Shown here: positions 23,432 through 31,506 of the stretch, one piece after another
Numbering within the stretch: position 1 is the first letter of the stretch
Layout: every line of letters starts with the position of its first letter
Assembly: GCA_013822395.1 (NCBI GenBank)
Contig: PNKK01000017.1
Coordinates: 1-46,698, forward strand
Reading direction: 5' to 3'
Length of the DNA stretch: 46,698 nucleotides
Source: Anaerolinea sp.
Lineage (GTDB): Bacteria; Chloroflexota; Limnocylindria; Limnocylindrales; CSP1-4
Notes under the pieces: model-generated
Told to the model about the DNA's origin: nothing
Database searches by the model: none
Seen by the model: only the letters and a program-made list of their open reading frames with translations
Made by a program: the position numbers and the translations under genes

Positions 23432-25020
23432 CGTTCGACCTCCTGATCACCGGCGCGCACGTCTATCCCGGAGACTCGCCGGCCACGGACGCGGATGTCG
23501 CCGTGACGGATGGGCTGATCGCGGCCGTCGGCAGGAGTGACCGATGGGCGGCTCACGAGGTGATCGACGGGCGCGGCCTCATCCTCTGCCCGGGGTTCAT
23601 CGATCTCCACGCCCATTCGGGCCTCCGGCCGTTCGTCGACCCACTTCTGTCGCCGAAGGCAGGTCAGGGGTTCACAACCGAGCTGATCGGACCCGACGGG
23701 TTGGCGCCCGCGCCCGTGACCCGGCAGGCCTGGCCGACGCGCATGGCGTACCTGGCGCCGATCGAGGGACCGGGGCCTGAACGGGCGCTGTGGGCGACGA
23801 TGGACGAGTACCTCGCAGCCCTCCAGGAGGCCCGCCCCGCGACGAACCTGGTCGCGTCGGTCGGCCACAACGCGGTCCGTGAGCACGTCATGGGACGCGA
23901 CGACCGCCCTCCGACGCACCGGGAGCTCGCCGCGATGTGTGATGAGATCCGATCCGCGCTCGAGGCGGGCGCGCGAGCCCTCTCCTTCGGCCTGATCTAC
24001 GTCCCGGGCGTGTTCGCGGACACGAACGAGCTGGTCGAGCTTGCCCGGGAGGCCGCGCGGTTCGACGCGCCGCTCATGCCCCACATCCGCAACGAGGGCG
24101 CGGGCGTCATCGGGGCGGTGGCCGAGATGATCGAGGTCGCGCGCCGGTCGGGCGCCCGGCTCCACATCACCCACCTGAAGCTGGTCGGCAGCCCCGCGCT
24201 CCTCGACCCGCTCCTCGGGCTGATCGGCGAGGCGACGCGCGAGATCGAGATCACCTTCGACCAGTACCCCTACGGCGCGGGCAGCACGACCCTCGGTGCG
24301 ATCCTGCCGCCCTGGGCGCTGGCGGGCGGACGTGAGGCGACCCTGGTGCGGCTCCTCGATCGTGACACGCGGGCCCGGATCATCCGCGAGATGGCAACGG
24401 GACTCCCGGGTTGGGAGAACCTGTACGGGACGTGCGGGCCCGAGCGCGTCGTCATCGTCGACGTCCCCGCGAGTCATGTCGAGCTGATCGGCGGCTCGCT
24501 CGCGGAGATCGGCGAGCGGCGCGGCAGGGATCCGGCCGAAGCGGCGATCGACGTGCTGGTGGAGACGGAGATGTCGGCGACCATGATCGACCACTACGCC
24601 AGCGACGAGGTCGTGCGGGCGATCTTTGCCCATCCTCTCGCGCTCGTCGGCTCGGACGGCATCTTCGGCCCGCATCCTCACCCCCGCGTCTACGCGACCG
24701 CGGCACGCGTCCTGGGCCGGTTCGCCATCCGGGAGCGGTTGATCACGGTCGAGGAGGCCGTCGCGCGGCTCAGCTCCCGACCGGCCGACCTGCTCGGACT
24801 CGCGGATCGTGGCCGGATCCGGGAAGGACTGCGCGCGGACCTCGTCCTGCTCGACCCGACGGCGTACGTCGACACGGCGACGTACGAGCAACCGTGCCAG
24901 CAGCCGCCCGGGGTCATCGGCGTTTTCGTCGGCGGCCGGATGATCCAACGGGAAGGTGCGGCGACGGGCGAGAGACCGGGCACGGTCCTTCGTGGGCGGC
25001 ATCAGTCGCCAGCTGCATAG
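23428..25020 (+). CDS. N-acyl-D-amino-acid deacylase-family amidohydrolase
   Basis: A 530-residue D-aminoacylase-like member of the amidohydrolase superfamily. Visible features: N-terminal beta-strand domain (FDLLITGAHVYPGDSP), metal motif DLHAHSG, NLVASVGHNAVR, HIRNEGAG, HITHLKLVG, DQYPYGAGSTTL, the catalytic-Asp loop GSDGIFGPHPHPRVYAT, and a closing IREGLRADLVLLDPTAYVD strand. Family members cleave N-acyl or N-carbamoyl groups from D-amino acids. Its place behind the hydantoinase and M20 enzyme suggests a D- or N-formyl/acyl intermediate of the pathway. Coupled to the M20 gene by ATGA. Confidence 0.88.
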   Translation: MTFDLLITGAHVYPGDSPATDADVAVTDGLIAAVGRSDRWAAHEVIDGRGLILCPGFIDLHAHSGLRPFVDPLLSPKAGQGFTTELIGPDGLAPAPVTRQAWPTRMAYLAPIEGPGPERALWATMDEYLAALQEARPATNLVASVGHNAVREHVMGRDDRPPTHRELAAMCDEIRSALEAGARALSFGLIYVPGVFADTNELVELAREAARFDAPLMPHIRNEGAGVIGAVAEMIEVARRSGARLHITHLKLVGSPALLDPLLGLIGEATREIEITFDQYPYGAGSTTLGAILPPWALAGGREATLVRLLDRDTRARIIREMATGLPGWENLYGTCGPERVVIVDVPASHVELIGGSLAEIGERRGRDPAEAAIDVLVETEMSATMIDHYASDEVVRAIFAHPLALVGSDGIFGPHPHPRVYATAARVLGRFAIRERLITVEEAVARLSSRPADLLGLADRGRIREGLRADLVLLDPTAYVDTATYEQPCQQPPGVIGVFVGGRMIQREGAATGERPGTVLRGRHQSPAA

Positions 25021-25031
25021 CGGGAGGAACG

Positions 25032-26351
25032 ATGGGCAGGCCGAGTCGGGGCGTGCTGGTCCACGACGACGGTACCGAGGAGATCGTAGCCCCCGCCTCC
25101 ATCATGATCGACGATTTCGGGGCGCGACTCCTCCTCGAGTACGAGTACGGGCCCGAGATGCTCCCGTCGAACGCGGTGTCGAGCGAGGCCCTGACAGCGG
25201 CCGGCATGTGGCGCTACTCGGCACTCCTGCCGATCGACGAGAGCCCCATCGTCTATCCGCTTCCGGTGGGCGGTACGCCGCTCGTGGCACCACCGGTCCT
25301 CCGCGCGAGCATCGGCTTGCCGAACCTGTGGCTCAAGGATGAGACACGCGGGCCATCGGGCTCGAACAAGGATCGAGCGACGGCCCTCGTCCTCCAGCAG
25401 GCAATGTCGTCCGGGGTCTCCCGGGTGACATCCGCCTCGACGGGTAACGTCGCCGTGAGCCTGGCAGTCGGAGCGGCCGCCGCGGGCAAGGAGGCGGTGA
25501 ACTTTGTCGCGTCCGATGTCGATGACGGGAAGCTCGCGCTCATGCGGCACGTCGGGGCCACGGTGATCAAGGTGCAGGGCGGGTACGAGGCCGCGTTCCG
25601 CCTCTCCCGTCAAGCGGCACGCGAGTTCGGCTGGATCGACCGGAACACGGGCGTGAACCCGGTGACGGTCGAAGCGAAGAAGACCGTCGCTTTCGAGATC
25701 TGGGAGCAACTCGGCGGGGAGGTGCCGGATGTGGTCGCCGTGCCCGTGGGCGATGGACCGACGCTCAACGGCATCGCCAAGGGGTTTCGCGAGCTTGTCG
25801 CCTGCGGTGTCGCGGCTGCCGTCCCGGTGCTGGTCGGCGTCCAGGCGGATGGATGCCAGCCCGTCAAGCGAGCCTGGGAGGTCGGCGGTCGGGTCGAGGC
25901 CACGGCGGCGCACACGATCGCGGACGGCATCGGCGTGAGTCGGCCGATCTCCGGTGCCCTCGCCGTCCGCGATGTCGTCGCATCGGCTGGCTTCTTCGTC
26001 TCGGTCACGGACGCGCAGATGCTCGAGGCGATGGCGCTTCTGGGAGCGTCGGCCGGCGTCCTCGCGGAGCCTGCGGGCGCGGCGTCGCTGGCAGGGCTGC
26101 TCGTCGCGGTCCGGGAAGGTCGGCTCGCGTCCAACGCACGGATGGTCGCCCTGGTCACCGGCTCAGCCCTCAAGACGCCGCGCTTTTATCAGATCGGCGG
26201 CCGCGTCGCGGAGATCTCGGCAGACCTCGACGAGCTCTCCCGCGTCTTGCGTTCGCTGGATTCCGCGATTCCGATCTCGCGGGGTCGGATGCATCGACCA
26301 TCCGACGAAGGAGCACGTCCTGGCGGCCCGATTCGACACCTCCGCCGCTGA
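25032..26351 (+). CDS. Threonine-synthase-like PLP enzyme
   Basis: A 439-residue fold-type II PLP protein with the threonine synthase layout: TPLVAPPVLRASIGLPNLWLKDE, PLP lysine K113 in GPSGSNKDRATAL, the substrate loop TSASTGNVAVSLA and the phosphate loop VPVGDGPTLNG. It starts at ATG 25032 behind GGAGGAAC, 11 bases after the previous stop. As last gene of the catabolic operon it more likely performs a beta-elimination or deamination (as YgeX does on diaminopropionate) than threonine synthesis, but a true threonine synthase cannot be excluded. The last 30 residues are basic and low in complexity. Confidence 0.82.
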   Translation: MGRPSRGVLVHDDGTEEIVAPASIMIDDFGARLLLEYEYGPEMLPSNAVSSEALTAAGMWRYSALLPIDESPIVYPLPVGGTPLVAPPVLRASIGLPNLWLKDETRGPSGSNKDRATALVLQQAMSSGVSRVTSASTGNVAVSLAVGAAAAGKEAVNFVASDVDDGKLALMRHVGATVIKVQGGYEAAFRLSRQAAREFGWIDRNTGVNPVTVEAKKTVAFEIWEQLGGEVPDVVAVPVGDGPTLNGIAKGFRELVACGVAAAVPVLVGVQADGCQPVKRAWEVGGRVEATAAHTIADGIGVSRPISGALAVRDVVASAGFFVSVTDAQMLEAMALLGASAGVLAEPAGAASLAGLLVAVREGRLASNARMVALVTGSALKTPRFYQIGGRVAEISADLDELSRVLRSLDSAIPISRGRMHRPSDEGARPGGPIRHLRR

Positions 26352-26626
26352 TTGGTCGCCCGATGCGCCGCTCGACGAAGGACGGGGCCTGAACCGGCGT
26401 CACGTTCGTCGCTTGGTCGATCCCTGGACCAACCGGGCGTGAGGGCGGGCCTGCGGGTGGAGCGCCCAGCCCGTGTCCGCAGCGGGCGGCGAGCGGCTCG
26501 GTCAGGCGGGATCGGCGGCGAATGGTGCTGTGGGCCGCGGGTGGCGCATGGTGCTGCGGGCCGCGGGTGGCGCATGGTGCTGCGGGCGGCGGGTGGCGCA
26601 TGTGGGCCGTCAGCCCGCGACGCCGG
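26352..26626. other. Spacer between converging genes, containing a tandem repeat
   Basis: The region is G-rich and holds three 26-bp tandem repeats. No gene or clear terminator is visible in the remainder. Confidence 0.5.
26522..26599. repeat. Three tandem copies of a 26-bp repeat
   Basis: Units start at 26522, 26548 and 26574, each beginning ATGGTGCTG and ending GGGTGGCGC. They differ at one or two positions only (T or C after GTGCTG; C or G near the middle). 26 is not a multiple of three, so the array is unlikely to encode a peptide repeat. Confidence 0.9.
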
Positions 26627-27322
26627 TCAGGCGGGATCGGGTCGGGCGACGGGCGGACCTGCGAGCGGCGCGTCATCCGAGGTCGCGGCGGCAGCGGCTC
26701 CCCACTCATGCGAATGCTGGGCCGCGGGCTGCGCCGGTCCGTCGTACTGGGGCAGCCGATCCCGGGACGTCCCGCCGTCGATCACCGTGCCGGGGTCCCC
26801 GAGATCGAGCGTCCGGACCGCAGCCGTGCCGTCCGCGACGAGGGCCTCCACGAGATCGTCCGGCACCGCGCCGAGGGTGAGCGCGCGAGCGGCCGGCAGC
26901 GCGGCGACCGGGACAAGCACGGGCCAGCCGGCCTCCCCTTGCCAAGTGGGTCGGAGCAGGCTGTCCGGATCCGCCCCATGCGCCTCGATGAGCGAGGTCG
27001 CCGTCTCCGGTCCGGCCCAGCAGAAGCGTGCCGGCCACACGAGAACCGCGTCCGTGCCACTGTTCTCGCCGAGCGCCACGTCGATGCCGCGGGCGATCTG
27101 CGCCACCGGACCGTCCGCAAGCGGCGCCGGCGCGGCGAGGGTCACCGGGGCGCCGGCGAGGGCCGCTGCAACCCGTCCATCCATGCCCGGCGCGACGATC
27201 ACGATCGGGGTGGCGCCGCCGGCCCAAGCGGCATCGGCGATCCGGCGGACGCGGGCGACCCCCGCCGCATCTGCGAGGGCAGAGTCCGGGGAGGCAGCGA
27301 GGATCACGGCGGCGACGGTCAC
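26627..27322 (-). CDS. MobA/MocA-like nucleotidyltransferase, degenerate nucleotide motif
   Basis: A 231-residue protein with the fold order of the MobA-like NTP transferases: strand VTVAAVILAAS, a helix, ATPIVIVAPG, then LADGPVAQIARGIDVAL, the strand with DAVLVWPARFCW, and RPTWQGEAGWPVLVP near residue 135. The P-loop-like consensus LAAGxSxRMG...K is not preserved (LAASPDSALADAAGVAR). In E. coli the molybdopterin cytidylyltransferase YgfJ (MocA) sits in the same locus as XdhD, SsnA and YgfK, so this may load cytidine on the Mo cofactor, if it is active. GTG 27322 has TACGAT seven bases upstream and no Shine-Dalgarno sequence. The C-terminal 35 residues are low-complexity. Confidence 0.65.
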   Translation of the reverse strand: MTVAAVILAASPDSALADAAGVARVRRIADAAWAGGATPIVIVAPGMDGRVAAALAGAPVTLAAPAPLADGPVAQIARGIDVALGENSGTDAVLVWPARFCWAGPETATSLIEAHGADPDSLLRPTWQGEAGWPVLVPVAALPAARALTLGAVPDDLVEALVADGTAAVRTLDLGDPGTVIDGGTSRDRLPQYDGPAQPAAQHSHEWGAAAAATSDDAPLAGPPVARPDPA

Positions 27323-27329
27323 GTCGGGG

Positions 27330-27335
27330 ATCGTA
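27330..27335 (-). promoter_or_regulatory. -10 box of a probable leaderless transcript for the nucleotidyltransferase gene
   Basis: TACGAT on the minus strand, seven bases before GTG 27322. Confidence 0.5.
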
Positions 27336-27412
27336 CCAGCGCCGTGGGATACGACGATCGGCCCTTGTGAGGACGGCAACAGGGGGACGATGCTGCGGCC
27401 GAGGAGGCTGCC

Positions 27413-27811
27413 ATGGGTACCCAGTTCGTCGTCCAGCTCGAGAATCGTCCCGGCGCCCTCGCCCAGTTTGCGCGGGCACTGGCCGAGCGGGGTGTGAACA
27501 TCGTCCACTGTGCCGCCGGCGGCGCCGGGGCGATCGGGTACGCCATCTTCGAGACGCAGGACGACGAGGCCGCTCGGGCCGTCCTCCGGTCCACCGGCCT
27601 GCCGTTCGTCGAGGGCACGCCGATCACGGTGGAGCTGGTCGATCGGCCGGGGGCCTTGGCCGAGGTCACCGAGCGGCTCGGGGCGGCCGGCGTCGCCATC
27701 CACGGCCTGCTCGTGGTGGGTCGTCGCGGGTCGAGTGTCCTCGTCGCGGTCACGGTGGACGACGAGGCCGCGGCGAGGGCAATTCTCGACGGGCCTCCGG
27801 CCCAGGTTTGA
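27413..27811 (+). CDS. Tandem ACT-domain protein
   Basis: A 132-residue protein composed of two ACT-like ligand-binding repeats: residues 1-68 (QFVVQLENRPGALAQFARALAERGVNI) and 70-132 (ITVELVDRPGALAEVTERLGAAGVAI). Both carry the RPGALA loop where amino acids usually bind. There is no enzyme domain attached, so it is probably an amino-acid-sensing regulatory subunit. GAGGAGG precedes ATG 27413. It is divergent from the nucleotidyltransferase gene and 64 bases upstream of typA. Confidence 0.8.
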   Translation: MGTQFVVQLENRPGALAQFARALAERGVNIVHCAAGGAGAIGYAIFETQDDEAARAVLRSTGLPFVEGTPITVELVDRPGALAEVTERLGAAGVAIHGLLVVGRRGSSVLVAVTVDDEAAARAILDGPPAQV

Positions 27812-27875
27812 TGCCCGCGACCAGGGCGCCGTCCCGGCGGGATGAGACACGACGTGTGCGACAATCCAGCGGCCC

Positions 27876-29831
27876 ATGACAGACCCGATCCGCTCCACCC
27901 TGCCCGCCGCCGGCACCCCGGCCGTGGTCGCACCGGCCGGTCTCGTCCCAGGCTCCGTCGCCCGGGAGGACCTCCGCGACGTCGCGATCGTCGCCCACGT
28001 CGATCACGGCAAGACCACCCTCGTCGACGCGCTGCTGCGCCAGACCGGCACGTTCCGCGCGAACGAGACGGTCGTGGACCGGGTCATGGATTCGATGGAC
28101 CTCGAGCGCGAAAAGGGGATCACGATCCTCGCCAAGCAGACGACCGTCGACCACGATGGCGTCCGCCTGAACATCGTCGACACTCCGGGCCACGCCGACT
28201 TCGGCGGTGAGGTCGAACGGTCGCTGCTCATGGTCGACAGCGTGCTGCTCCTCGTGGATGCGGCGGAAGGTCCCCTTCCGCAGACCCGCTACGTCCTCCA
28301 GAAGGCGATGGCCCGCCGCCTGCCGGTCGTCGTCGCCCTCAACAAGATCGACCGCTCGGATGCCCGCCCGGCGGAGGTCCTCGACGCCGTCTACGACCTG
28401 TTCATCAACCTCGGCGCGGACGACGACCAGATCGACTTCCCGGTCGTCTACACCAACGCGAAGCTCGGCACGGCCACGCTCGACCTCGCCGTCCCCGGCG
28501 CGGACCTGCGCCCGCTCCTGGACCTGCTGGTCCGGGTGACGCCGCCCCCGCGCCACGTCCCGGGTCATCCGCTCCAGCTCCTCGTGACGAACCTCAGCGC
28601 GAACGACTACGTGGGCCGGATGGCGGTCGGGCGGATCCGCAACGGCTCGATCCGGGTGGGCCAGCGGATCGTCGTCGTCCGCGAGGAGGCGGACGATACG
28701 GCGGGGACCGTGGAGCCTGGACGCACCGTCACGCTGTCCGGAACCGTCACGAGCCTCCAGACGGCGCACGGGATCGAGCGGGTGGACATCAGCGAGGCCT
28801 CGGCCGGCGAGATCGTGTCGGTGGCCGGCCTCCCGGACGTCACGATCGGCGACACGATCACCGATGCCGCCGATCCGCGGCCGCTGCCGCGCCTCGACGT
28901 CGACGCCCCGACGCTCCGGATGACGTTCGGCGTGAACACCTCCCCGCTCGCCGGGCGGGAGGGGAAGCACGTCACCTCGCGCCAGATCAAGGCCCGCCTG
29001 GACCGCGAGGTCCTGGGCAACGTCTCGATCGAGGTCTACCCGACCGAATCGGGCGACACCTTCGAGGTTCGCGGTCGCGGCGAGCTCCAGCTGGCCGTGC
29101 TCATCGAGCAGATGCGGCGCGAGGGCTTCGAGCTCACCGTCTCGCGCCCCGAGGTCATCCTCCGCGAGATCGATGGCGAGGTCCAGGAGCCCTATGAGCG
29201 GGTCACGATCGACATTCCGCCCGACTACATCGGCGAGGTCCAGACGGCGATCGCCGCCCGCAAGGGCCGCCTGGAGCAGATGACCAGCGATGCCGACGGG
29301 CGAGTCCGGATGGAGTTCGTCATGCCCATTCGCGGGCTGATCGGGTACCGGGGGCAGCTGCTCACCGATACCCGCGGGACGGCGCTCCTCCACCAGATCG
29401 GGGAGGGCTACGGACCGTGGGCCGGCGAGGTGACCCACCGGACCGCCGGCGTCCTCGTGAGCGACCGGGCCGGAACCTCGAACGCCTACGGCCTGTTCAA
29501 CCTCCAGGAGCGGGCCGAGCTCCTGATCGGGGCGGGCGTCGAGGTCTACGAGGGGATGATCGTCGGCGAGAACTCGCGCTCGGACGACATGGACGTGAAT
29601 CCGGCCAAGGAGAAGAAGCTCACCAACATCCGGACCCACGCCCACGACGAGGCGCTCCGACTGACCCCGCCCCGCCCGATGACCCTGGAATCGGCGATCG
29701 AGTTCATCGCCGCCGACGAGCTCGTCGAGGTGACTCCCGCCTCGATCCGCCTCCGCAAGCGCCTCCTCGCCAAGCACGAGCGCGAGCGGGAGCGCGGCCG
29801 CGCGTACGACCGGAGCCGCGCCGAGGGGTAG
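27876..29831 (+). CDS. typA: Ribosome-associated GTPase TypA/BipA
   Basis: A 651-residue translational GTPase. G1 is AHVDHGKTT at about 40-48, the switch I region is EREKGITI, G3 is DTPGHADF, and G4 is NKID. Domain II ([17 protein letters not shown]), the EF-G-like domains, and the BipA-specific C-terminal segment ([31 protein letters not shown]...) follow in the standard order. The N-terminus is about 30 residues longer than usual (a Pro/Ala-rich leader before [15 protein letters not shown]), so an internal start is possible although no better one is visible. BipA acts on ribosome assembly and stress adaptation. Confidence 0.96.
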   Translation: MTDPIRSTLPAAGTPAVVAPAGLVPGSVAREDLRDVAIVAHVDHGKTTLVDALLRQTGTFRANETVVDRVMDSMDLEREKGITILAKQTTVDHDGVRLNIVDTPGHADFGGEVERSLLMVDSVLLLVDAAEGPLPQTRYVLQKAMARRLPVVVALNKIDRSDARPAEVLDAVYDLFINLGADDDQIDFPVVYTNAKLGTATLDLAVPGADLRPLLDLLVRVTPPPRHVPGHPLQLLVTNLSANDYVGRMAVGRIRNGSIRVGQRIVVVREEADDTAGTVEPGRTVTLSGTVTSLQTAHGIERVDISEASAGEIVSVAGLPDVTIGDTITDAADPRPLPRLDVDAPTLRMTFGVNTSPLAGREGKHVTSRQIKARLDREVLGNVSIEVYPTESGDTFEVRGRGELQLAVLIEQMRREGFELTVSRPEVILREIDGEVQEPYERVTIDIPPDYIGEVQTAIAARKGRLEQMTSDADGRVRMEFVMPIRGLIGYRGQLLTDTRGTALLHQIGEGYGPWAGEVTHRTAGVLVSDRAGTSNAYGLFNLQERAELLIGAGVEVYEGMIVGENSRSDDMDVNPAKEKKLTNIRTHAHDEALRLTPPRPMTLESAIEFIAADELVEVTPASIRLRKRLLAKHERERERGRAYDRSRAEG

Positions 29832-29905
29832 CCGGGGGCGGACGCCACAACGGTCGCCCGAGCCGCGTCCTGACGCGTGCGTCGTCTCATCGGAGGATCA
29901 CGAAC

Positions 29906-30565
29906 ATGAATGGCGGCATCGATGTCGCCGGCCGACGACCGTCCACCATGGTCGCCGCGTGGGCCGTCGCCGGTGCTGCGCTCTACGTCGTGGTCGGGCT
30001 CGTCAGCCTGTTTGTCGTCGCGACGGTGGAGCAGACGGTCCTCGAGCCTCTGGGTCTGGGCGGGCAGCCCGGCACATCGAGCTGGGGGATCGTCTTGGCC
30101 AGCCATCCGCTCGTCTGGGGGATCGCCACCGCGATGGTTGCGGGCCGCCTGGGCCGGAGGCTCGTCCCGGACACGCGGTTCACGATCGGGCCGGCGCTCG
30201 TCCTGATCGTCGGGCTGCTGCTCGCCGCGACCACCATGTACCTCCTCCACGAGTACGCGCGCGAGCGATACGGCTGGTTCGATCCGGAGTACGTCGGGTT
30301 CGCCGACTTCGCCGCCCCGGCAGTGGTCGCGGTGGCGCTGGCGAGCTGGGCCGCCGCCGCCATCCCTCGCGAGCGGCGGAAGCCGCTCGTCGTGGCGCAT
30401 ATCGCTGCCGTCGCCGCGCTCGGGCTTGCGCTCCTGCCGAGTCTTCCCGGGGTTCAGGACGGAATCCGGACCTCGAGCATCCCCCTGGCGACGATCCTCG
30501 TGATCGACGTGGCCTTCGCGGTGGTCAGCGCCTCTCTGAGCATCACTCGGCGGCGTGCTATCTGA
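29906..30565 (+). CDS. Multi-pass membrane protein, unknown function
   Basis: A 219-residue protein from ATG 29906, with GGAGGATCA upstream. Hydrophobic segments lie at about residues 15-37, 57-72, 91-110, 132-150, 160-175 and 190-212, so five or six helices. The C-terminal half has a decayed relative just downstream (30988-31319), showing a local duplication. No motif that hints at substrate. It is separated from typA by 74 bases and is probably its own unit. Confidence 0.65.
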   Translation: MNGGIDVAGRRPSTMVAAWAVAGAALYVVVGLVSLFVVATVEQTVLEPLGLGGQPGTSSWGIVLASHPLVWGIATAMVAGRLGRRLVPDTRFTIGPALVLIVGLLLAATTMYLLHEYARERYGWFDPEYVGFADFAAPAVVAVALASWAAAAIPRERRKPLVVAHIAAVAALGLALLPSLPGVQDGIRTSSIPLATILVIDVAFAVVSASLSITRRRAI

Positions 30566-30987
30566 CTCGGCGTGCGCTGTCTGACTGGCACCGGGTCGCC
30601 CGGCCGCGACCCGCAGCTCCGGGCGGAATCCTGGCTAGTGTCCCCCGGTGGCGCACTACGCGGGTTCGTCCGGGCGACGCGGGCTCGTTTGGCTGGCCAC
30701 CGCTCCGCCCCCGGGCAATAGCCACGATTCGAGGCCTCTGGAAGGCTCCGTCCGAGCTGCGGAGGCCCGAATTCGGAGGTGCCATCCGGCGAGTGCTCCC
30801 CGCGGGGTCATTAGCCATGATTCTCAGGGGGCCGGAGGGGCCGGAGGGGGCGGCACCGGGGCTGAGGCGGCGGGGGGTGGCACGGGGGCGGACGGGGCGA
30901 CTTGGGGGCGGATGGACGAAGGGGGGTAAGGAGGGCGTTGGCCGGTCGCCGGTGACGGCTCGGCCGCACGCGTTCGGCGAGCGGCGG
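30566..30987. other. Non-coding spacer with a G-run-rich core
   Basis: No supported gene. From 30827 to 30935 the plus strand has about ten runs of three or more G (for example GGGGG at 30827-30831), with short spacers, suited to G-quadruplex formation in the non-template strand or RNA. Confidence 0.5.
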
Positions 30988-31319
30988 ATGCGGGTCGGGT
31001 CGCGCCTCCACGTCATCGCCGGCCTCGTGGCCGTTCTCGACGTCGAGTACGTAGGCCTGGCCGGCCTCTCGGTGCCGGTGATGGTCGCGATCGCGCTCGC
31101 CGGGTGGGCTGCGTGTGCCCTGCCGCGATCGGTCCGCGGTCCGGCGGTCGTCCTCGTGGTCCTCGGGCTGGCCGGCCTCGTGCTCGTCATGGTCCCCGGC
31201 CTCGGCGGGCTCCGGGACGGATCCGACCGGCCAGCCTGCCGCTCGCCGGGACGCTTCTGCTGGACGTCGGGTTCGGAGCGCTCTCGGTCGCGATGGCGGC
31301 ACCCGCGGGCGGGTGGGCA
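30988..31319 (+). pseudogene. Decayed partial duplicate of the upstream membrane protein gene
   Basis: From ATG 30988 one frame reads EYVGLAGLSVPVMVAIALAG then WAACALPRS...VMVPGLGGLRDG, which aligns with EYVGFADFAAPAVVAVALAS and WAAAAIPRE...LLPSLPGVQDG in the 29906-30565 product. Near 31220 the match moves to another frame (ASLPLAGTLLLDVGFGALSV against SSIPLATILVIDVAFAVVSA). The first 100 residues of the parent are mostly missing. One frameshift and truncation make this a pseudogene. Confidence 0.7.
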
Positions 31320-31506
31320 GCCAAGCGGACCGATCCGGGTGATGCCCGGGATCCCGCCCGGCAGCGTGCACTCGAAGGCGCGACGGTCAAGCCACTCCTC
31401 CTGTACCGGAGACGCGCCAAGCGGGTCCAGCCCGACGGGCCGCACAACAAACGCTCGAGCCCGCACGTCGAGGGTGCCCGAAGACCGAGGTAGATGGGAG
31501 CAGGCC

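Noticed and set aside
23119..25002. Long minus-strand open frame opposite the D-aminoacylase gene
   Set aside because: Arg/Asp-rich antisense shadow; the plus strand carries clear amidohydrolase motifs and high-GC genomes produce such frames by default.
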